Source of the DNA: Penicillium oxalicum
Taxonomy: Eukaryota; Ascomycota; Eurotiomycetes; Eurotiales; Aspergillaceae
DNA: 64,000 nt
Reading direction: 5' to 3'
Assembly (NCBI RefSeq): GCF_001723175.1
Contig: NC_064655.1
Coordinates: 3,286,001 to 3,350,000, forward strand
The position numbers and the translations under genes were made by a program. The stretch's first letter is position 1. The number at the start of each line of letters is the position of its first letter. The notes under the pieces are model-generated. The model was not told the DNA's origin, made no database searches, and saw nothing but the letters and a program-made list of their open reading frames with translations. Of the stretch, positions 57,400 through 64,000 are shown piece by piece.

Positions 57400-59897
57400 T
57401 TAATCCTCCCGCTTGCGCTTGGCGGGCGGAGGTACCAACACATTCCCCAGGCCGATACCCTTCGGCGTGAGAGGTGAGCACTTCTCCACCTGCTCCAAAT
57501 AGGCCACATAGGAAGCAAAATCTGGATATGAATTATAGGGCCGACGCGCCCGGTCCCGAAGGCTAGCGTGGGCTCGCTCAATCAGATGTTTTCGGTCATC
57601 CTTGTCCCCCTTTTGATAGTGCGGCGCATACTGTTGCAGCCACAGAGCAAAGTCCCGGATGGATTGTTGCGGTCTTTGCGTGATCTCAGATACTTTTGAA
57701 TGGCATCGGGAGCTTTGTGGCTGTTTGCAGCTTGATTGAGCATGAACACGCAGAAATCAAACCAGGTGACAGGGGCCTCTGATATGCGGCGGTCGACGAA
57801 TCTGCGATAGTCGGCGTCCAGGGAAGGAGCAACCATGCGCCGAGCGAGTGCCACCTTGCGCTCGTCATTGTAGTAGTGAGGGTGCCGTGCAAAATGGTTT
57901 TCCATGTCGACGATAAATTCGCGACAAGTAAAGAAATTCTGAGCATTGGAGGGTTTCACAAACGGTGGTTCCGGCTCCAGTGACAACCCCCGTCGGCGCG
58001 CTGAAGTCGGCGCGGTGGAAGCAGCTCGATCATACGTCGGTCGCACCGCAGATTCCCGGCCAGGGGCGGAGGGAGCCTGGGAGAGGAATCGCATGCTGGA
58101 GGAATTATGATGCATGAGCTCTCTCGCCGGCGAGCGTCCCCGTGAACTGGAGCGCAGCCGCGACCTGTCACTAAAACGGTCCGGTCGATAAGAATCCCCG
58201 CCAATACCAGGAGAAGATCCCCGCTTCAGCTCCACCTGACGCTGTGGTAGCGTGTCTTCAATATCCTGCAAATAGCTGACGTAGTCCTCGTAGGTCTTGA
58301 AATAGCTAAAGGGGCGATGGGCCCGATTCCGCACCGATGAAACAACCCCTCTCTTCAAAAATCCCATTCGGTCTTCCAGACTCAGCTCCTGGTCGATATC
58401 GGGGAGCAAACGCTGCAGCCATGTCGAGAAAGAGCTCACGGATTCATCATGTCTCTGCTGACCGTTTTTGTAGCGTGAATATGCCTCTTCTGACCTAGCC
58501 GAGGGCTTTCTAAAAGGATCAGTATCTCCCATGGCAGGCTCGACCTTGACTAGAGCAGAGTCAAATTGTTTTTGATCCCCATATTGGCTACTCGAAGATT
58601 GCGCAACCTTTCTGTTCACAACAGGTTGGACCTTCATGACTGGCGGAGGCATCATTGCGCTTGTCCCAGCTGAAGAAACCGTCGCAGCAACGGGCTCAGT
58701 TACGACAGCGGGCTGTGTCTGAAGGGCGACGGTTGGCTGAATAACGGCCATGGGCGGCTGAGCCTGCTGTTTGCTTGATGACTGGGTCATGCCAAAAGTA
58801 GTCTCGCTAGACTCACCCGTGGTAGAAGGGACAGAAGGGGCCAGAGCTGCGGCGGGCGTAGGAGCCGCGGGCGCACTTGCTTTCGCAACGCGTGCTTGCT
58901 CTGCCAACTTCAGTTGTCGTACCAGGTCCTTGACCAAGAATGCGCGAAACCCGTACCATGTCGCCGGCCGTTCCGTCTGAGCAAGCCAACGCGCGCGTTC
59001 CGCCGGAACCACGTGCTCCAAGGCAAGCTTGACTCGGCGGTATTCGTGCTCTTTATCATAATAGGAAGGTGCCTTGGCGAAGTGAGTTTCGAGTGCTGAA
59101 ATGAAGCCAGTGTAATTTTCCCGTGTTCCCCCACCGTACAGAGGAATTCGTTCTCGACCTGCCTCGTTAGGAGCACCGGGGGTTCGTGGGCGCTCATACC
59201 ATTGGAGCTGATTTTGCGGCTGCTGTGGTCGAACTGGTATCGCGGGAAGGTTGTTCGCTGGTTTTGTTGGGACGGCAGTCGATGTGCCGTTCACAACGGA
59301 CGGTGAAGTATTGTTCCTCGCGATAGTGGTAGCCACGGGGCCACTCTTCACATTGACATTCTGCGCGGGTTGAACGGGCGCAACCGACACCGGTGCGGGT
59401 GCTTGCGGCGCTGGGGGTTGTAAAACAGAGCCTAATGAATGTGGTTGGGACGCACCGGTCGCAATCACATGGGTCATGGAGGCTGCGACCGCCGGGGATG
59501 ACCGAGTCGCTTGGAGGGCCGGTTTCACCACAGGCTGAAGAGCCGAAGATGCCTGGCGTGGGATTGGCGCCGTGGGGGAAGCAAGGACGGGCGCGGGACT
59601 GTTCTGCGGAGAGACAGAAACGGAGGCAGCAGCTGTGGCGAGGCTCAGTCGCTGCCGGGTGACTTCTAGTGCCTGTTGCTCAGCGAGGATTTTTTCTTGA
59701 AGCTCGGCTATCAGTCGTTGCTTCTTGAGCTCCTCCAATTGCTGGGTCATGCGTCGAATTTCAGCGTCGAGTGGTGATTCCACCATCTCATCGCTGCGCT
59801 CTAATTCTGTCTTTCGTCGCTTTCTGGCCTCATCCGCCGATGAGCCATTTGTCATATTGGACATCCCGCCGAGCGCGGTATGCGATCCCTCGGACAT
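57400..59897 (-). CDS. Protein with two pairs of Gag-capsid-like modules, frameshift near the C-terminus
   Basis: I do not recognise a named family. Residues about 44-84 form a coiled coil after a basic RKRRK cluster. Pro/Ala/Gln-rich linkers surround four folded modules: an NTD-like one at about 258-328 (FISALETHFAKAPSYYDKE, ending TWYGFRAFL), a CTD-like one at about 466-550 (YSRYKNGQQRHDESVSSF, WLQRLLPDID, YVSYLQDIE), a second NTD-like one at about 653-723 (FIVDMENHFARHPHYYNDE, ending TWFDFCVFML) and a second CTD-like one. The arrangement recalls Ty3/Gypsy Gag capsid halves, twice over. No zinc knuckle, protease or polymerase is present. The main frame runs into an unrelated end (stop at 57582). 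The natural continuation, WLQQYAPHYQ ... YVAYLEQVEK ... KRKRED, lies in another frame from about 57670 to 57400, so one base is missing near 57669-57672. An RS/SR-rich stretch is at 577-593. Confidence 0.7.
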
Positions 59898-61163
59898 CTT
59901 CACAGTCTCAGGGACAGGTAACTGGGTCGAACTGGGTTCATACGACTGTCGGAGTGGGAGAAAGAAAAGCTCTGTGTTAGTAAGATTACTCGCTCGTCAG
60001 AGATATAGACCCATGTCTATGACCCCAGGCGGAGGAGTGATGGTGCAAGTTCGAACGCTAGAAATGCGGGCAGACAGTGGAGACAAAAAAAGTGAGAGGC
60101 GTTTGTCGGAAATGCAAGCAGTCGGTCAAACTAACTTTGATTCGGGCTTTGTCTTTTGCAGCCGTTGACGATACTCCACTTTCCCACCTGGACGGAGAGG
60201 CTAATCAAGCTCTCTGAAGAAGATGAATCATTTGGATGTACGGCAGGTCCCAGATCGAATGATTGACCCGCCTCTCTTCATACTGCATCTCGCATTTGAT
60301 ATCTTTCACAAACATTCGTTTCCCTGATTGTTCCGCAGTGGCATCTAGGACTAAGGGCAATCGCATACGATGGTGCCGATTTCATCGTCGAAGCAGTAGA
60401 AACGGGCACGTGACGTGTCTTGTGACGCGACGCGACGTGGCGCGACGTACCGAAGAAAACGGAACCAATTTTGTTTTCTCGTGTGGGGGAACATCGGGGG
60501 TTCATTTGATGTGAGAGTACCAGTTTTCTCTTTCTGTGTACATGCTCAAAATATCGTCTTCAACAGGAGAATACCAGGTTTCACCGTAGGCCAACTAGGC
60601 ATCATTTACTTTTTTTTCCAATTCGACCGCAGAGTCAGATGCGGGACCAGATGAGTGTCCTGCAAAGAAGTGATACTAAAACGTAGGCACATAGAGTGAG
60701 AAGGGAAGAACAGCACTCAATTGTTTCAAACAAAAAAACCTTATTCAGTCTGCCGACATCTTAAAATTCGTTCTGGAAGACTTAAGGTCATGGATTCGGT
60801 GAGGTTCTGACTCAAGTCACATTCGCCATGTCCGATCTAGACCGTCGGCCTTTGAGGCAGCCCCACCCTTTTAGGCCTGAAGTATCAGAGCTCTCAAGCT
60901 CACGATGAGCAGTGCGTATCGAGAGGGTTTCAATGTTGTCCATCGATGATCTCATTACATCAAATTTCATGAGTGAATTTTCCGAATAATTCATTTATTG
61001 GTAATTGATGTCATTCCATCCATGCTATGAACTATTCATTGAGACGTCCACTGTATTCACTGATGTCCTCGGGACCTGACCAGATATTGTACGCCGTTCA
61101 AGCATGAATTGCAAAATACCTCCAGGATCATGATACACGTTCGAAAAACCTCAGTCTTGCCAT
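59898..61163. other. Intergenic region
   Basis: Promoter of the Gag-like gene and 3' flank of the lipase. A cluster of CGCGACGT-type pieces lies at 60424-60450 (GACGCGACGCGACGTGGCG). No gene recognised. Confidence 0.55.
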
Positions 61164-62000
61164 TCAGACCTTGCCAGGCGACCCAATCAAGCACACAAAT
61201 TTGCGGTTGGGGGTGTCATCCAATACATTCTTGACCAGGTTCCACACATTCACATCATAAGCCTCACCAATGTGGCCGACCGGGTCCAGAGGGCATGTGT
61301 CCTGCACATAGCGGTTGGTCACACCGTCCTCCTCCACAAACGAGGAGACTCCGGGGGGTGTTACCAACTCGTCGTATCGGGACGCGATGATGGTCACCTT
61401 GTTGCCGGGCTGCGCGATGGGCTGCCCATCATTCAAGCGGGCGATGGCTGCACCGCCGGGTCCAAGATCATCGCATGCACCGCATCCGACGGTGTTCAGA
61501 ACCTGGCTGACGAGGTCCCGGGAAGCGTTACCCAGCAGATAAGCGATGTTATAGAGGCCCGCAAACGAGGTCCCATGGGTGGGCGGGGCGATCGCAGCAA
61601 TCTTGTCGATGTACTGGCTCACTCCTTCAACCTTGGGCACATAAAGGGATTGGAAAGCACCCTCGGAATGGCCAACCAGGTCGACTTTGCTTCGGCCGGT
61701 CTTTTGAACGACTTCTTTGATGTAGGCGGCGATTTCTTGGGCTGATTCGGCAATGGGCTTGAGGCCTCCGACGAGAGGCGCGACGTCATATTCACCGTAG
61801 GTGAGGGCATATGTGCAGTATCCTTTGTTCTGGAGCCAAGATTGGAGCACGTTGAGGTCTTCGAGGTAGTTTGCGCCGAGACCGTGCAGCAGCACGACCG
61901 GGTTGGAGTTGGATTTGCACGAGAAGTCGTTGATGTTAGTGGCGGAAACTGTCGAGGCCACTGCCAGACACGAGGCAAGGAGGGTGCGAATGGAAGGCAT
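61164..62000 (-). CDS. Secreted lipase/esterase (alpha/beta hydrolase)
   Basis: Predicted 278-residue secreted hydrolase of the small lipase group related to bacterial lipase class 2 (LipA/EstA-like), acting on acylglycerols or other carboxylic esters. It is a single exon. The signal peptide is MPSIRTLLASCLAVASTVSA. The oxyanion-side motif is NPVVLLHGLGANYLED. The nucleophile elbow is VDLVGHSEGAFQS with the catalytic Ser. The acid is probably in ASRYDELVTPP and the catalytic His in PLDPVGHIGEAYD. Four or more cysteines (FSCKS, GYCTY, GCGACDD, QDTCPL) suggest disulfides. The start at 62000 gives the signal peptide directly; no upstream ATG fits. Confidence 0.93.
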   Translation of the reverse strand: MPSIRTLLASCLAVASTVSATNINDFSCKSNSNPVVLLHGLGANYLEDLNVLQSWLQNKGYCTYALTYGEYDVAPLVGGLKPIAESAQEIAAYIKEVVQKTGRSKVDLVGHSEGAFQSLYVPKVEGVSQYIDKIAAIAPPTHGTSFAGLYNIAYLLGNASRDLVSQVLNTVGCGACDDLGPGGAAIARLNDGQPIAQPGNKVTIIASRYDELVTPPGVSSFVEEDGVTNRYVQDTCPLDPVGHIGEAYDVNVWNLVKNVLDDTPNRKFVCLIGSPGKV

Positions 62001-62943
62001 GTCGATGCTGGTCAACTTGGCTTTAGATGCGCTTGATGTAGCGTGAAGATCGACAGCCCGGAAGTAATTCTTGGATAATCAAGATTCAAAGCGGAATGAA
62101 GGTAAGTAATAAATGCTCGCTTTAGTCCAGATTCGATGAACCACCAAATGAGAGATTCACCAGACCCTTTATAGTGGCGATGACGGGCGCAATCTTGCGG
62201 GAGGACTCGTGGTCAGAGAAAGGGACAGAGGCAGCTGAAGCCTCCAAGCTCTTTCTTTGACGAGATCGACATCTCCTATTTTTTTTTTTCGTTGCTCCAT
62301 TCCATCGTGCTCTTCCTTTCCTGTTCTTCAGCTGCGGGAACGGTGGACCCTGTTATGCCAGGAACTATCGAATTTGTAATCTGCGCGCACCGATGCGTAC
62401 ACCATGACTGGCTCGCTGCATGATCGCGGCTGGCCCCCCCCCCACAACTTGTCTTTCCACGCTCGGGCGAAGGCGGGCTACCAGGTTGCACGGATCCCGC
62501 GCCATCAGCAAGGACCTCGGAAGCGTGTACCCAATCGGACTTGCAGACAGCATACTTACTTTTTTTTTCCCGCTAAATGTGATGTATCACTATCACTTTG
62601 CGAAATCGATAAATCGTTTAGAGGAAAAACAAAAGATGATGTGTTGAACAGCGATTGAGGAGGGAGATATTGCATTTGGGCGCTCCCGGATGCTGGTTGA
62701 TCGACGCTATTGAACGTGGGACAGGGAAGGATCCTTGTCGATGCTACCGAGATGAATACCCATGTACATGCTGTAGATCGATCGCATAGGTGAAGCCTGG
62801 TCTGGTTGAAGAAATAGGGATCTTTTGAAAAAATAATACGAAATAGGTCCTCATCGTGTCTCTCCCCCCGCTTTCACTCTTTGGTGATGTCGTACTTGGT
62901 ATGCAGGGAATCTTCTTTGTGACGACATTGCAGATCATGATTT
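62001..62943. other. Intergenic region
   Basis: Promoter of the lipase and 3' flank of the transcription factor gene. Short T-runs (62280-62290) and a C9 run near 62436. No gene seen. Confidence 0.6.
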
Positions 62944-64000
62944 TTATTCTTTGGAATTGGTATTCAAGGGGGAGTTCTGCCGCACCGAGAGCTCGGCCAT
63001 GGCACTTCCCCAGAGGCCTAACGCGTGCCGTCGCTCCACGAGCTGCAAGACCTCCACCATGAACGCTCGCTCGGGACCCCCGTCAGGAAAGGCTTCCCAT
63101 GCGACTCGGGTAGGAAATGCAAGACGATTGATCATGTTCCCCGGAGCCGTGAGAATGTAGTAAGCCAGAGTCCGACAGATGCCACAGCCGAGTTCGTACT
63201 GCTCCATAGGCGTGACTCGGTCCGGCCGGGTGTCAATACTCGACAGAATGAGTCGCACCGCATAGTAGATACACATCGTCTGTGCCAATAGCAGATTGGG
63301 ATAGACCAATCTCGTAGGCGTGTAGATCTCGCCGGTTCGGAGGCTCCGCCTTCTGAAAATCGGGAATCCTTGGGTTTCGGTCTGGACCACTTCTTCGATC
63401 TGGCCTTGCGAGTACTGCTCTACCCACTCAGCGTACCACTGCTGGAAATTTCCCATGCATTCACTGATGCCATTCCACAAGGCCGCTTGCTTTACGACCA
63501 CCTCCTGAGCGCTCATCCTGCAAGCCAGCTGGCTCTCCTTGAACTCGTCCGACTGGGCTAAGAGGCCAGGGATTTCCGTCGCGACATCGAGTAAATGATG
63601 CAGGATATCCTTCTTAGTAGTCCCGGCCGACCATGGCACTGTTTTCCACTCCTCACGCGCAAGAAAAGAAGGCTGACGTGCCGCCAGTGCTCCACCGATC
63701 TGGAGTCATTAGCCGCTGCTCACGTGCTTCAAAAAGCGTGGGAATGACTTACCCAGTAAGGTCGTAGTTCTGTGAAAAGGAGATGTTCAACTCCATACAT
63801 GTGATTTTCAGGGCCTCGGTGCTCAATCAAGCGAACGGCTCCTCGCACATGGGCAGGGACCCCGCTGTTGGTCGTACGCTCCACACTCTGGTGCTGTGAG
63901 TAATCGGCGACAAGGAACGTTCTGCGACCTTGCAAGAGGGCAGTGGAAAGGCGGAGAGCGGGTTCAAACATACCTCAAAAGCAAGCAGCAAGGTCACTGT
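62944..64000 (-). CDS. Fungal-specific transcription factor, C-terminal part (cut by window edge)
   Basis: C-terminal 305 residues of a regulator of the Zn2Cys6 superfamily; the DNA-binding N-terminus lies beyond the window. Three exons are visible: 64000-63974, 63887-63753 and 63699-62944 (phase maintained). The first junction, LLLAFE|SVERTTNSGV, uses a GTATGT donor and a CACCAG acceptor. The sequence between, though open in another frame, is intron. Family features are VRGAVRLIEHRGPENH, FTELRPYW|IGGALAARQPSFLAREEW, and the late LLLAQTMCIYYAVRLIL and LGLWGSAMAEL segments. A regulator role is likely from the family, but no target can be given. Confidence 0.85.

Noticed and set aside
59725..60168. 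147-codon frame on the plus strand
   Set aside because: Starts antisense to the N-terminus of the Gag-like gene and has no recognisable domain.
63888..63973. Continuous frame through this interval in the transcription factor gene
   Set aside because: Good GTATGT and CACCAG splice sites join LLLAFE to SVERTTNSG in phase, while the open alternative frame meets a stop just upstream of its Met, so I treat the interval as an intron.
1..64000. CRISPR array, rRNA genes, bacterial-type operon signals, PKS/NRPS/terpene backbone genes
   Set aside because: Looked for and not seen; the window is eukaryotic (fungal) throughout.

Overview
This window comes from a filamentous ascomycete, most likely an Aspergillus/Penicillium-type member of the Eurotiomycetes. 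I infer this from the short introns (mostly 45-100 nt, GT...AG), the gene-by-gene layout on both strands without operons, and the families present: a CFEM-rhodopsin receptor, a heme-thiolate peroxidase, an RTA1 protein, Zn2Cys6 regulators and an Asp f 4-type secreted protein. No ribosomal RNA, CRISPR array, virus or complete transposon was seen.

Layout. 1.6-3.6 kb: amino acid/choline-type permease (-). 3.6-9.2 kb: long stretch without a convincing gene. 9.2-14.0 kb: a membrane-anchored arylsulfotransferase-like protein (+) convergent with a secreted GMC oxidoreductase (-). 15.6-17.3 kb: CFEM/rhodopsin receptor (-). 19.5-29.2 kb: unspecific-peroxygenase-like heme-thiolate peroxidase (+), cytochrome P450 (+), monocarboxylate-type MFS transporter (+) and a norsolorinate-ketoreductase-like SDR (-). 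32.7-42.3 kb: RTA1 protein (+), bZIP factor (+), AYR1-like SDR (+) and Zn2Cys6 factor (-). 42.3-46.1 kb: gene-poor stretch with an intact tRNA-Val(AAC), a degraded half-copy of it, LTR-like sequence and a kinase-like pseudogene. 46.9-56.4 kb: small membrane protein (+), copper amine oxidase (-), frameshifted Asp f 4-like secreted protein (+), class II aldolase/adducin protein (-). 57.4-59.9 kb: a long protein with two pairs of Gag-capsid-like modules (-). 61.2-64.0 kb: secreted lipase (-) and the C-terminal part of a fungal-specific transcription factor (-), cut by the window edge.

How they may work together. Peroxidase, P450, MFS transporter and SDR sit side by side, with two transcription factors, a second SDR and an RTA1 protein further on. 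This resembles the tailoring, export and regulation part of a secondary-metabolism or detoxification locus, but no PKS, NRPS, terpene synthase or DMATS backbone gene is visible. A functional link is therefore inference only.

Exon structures were built by eye from splice signals, reading-frame continuity and family alignment from memory. For most genes the summed exon length is an exact multiple of three. Three loci do not give an intact frame: the kinase-like gene (in-frame TAG), the Asp f 4-like gene and the Gag-like gene (each one base short).
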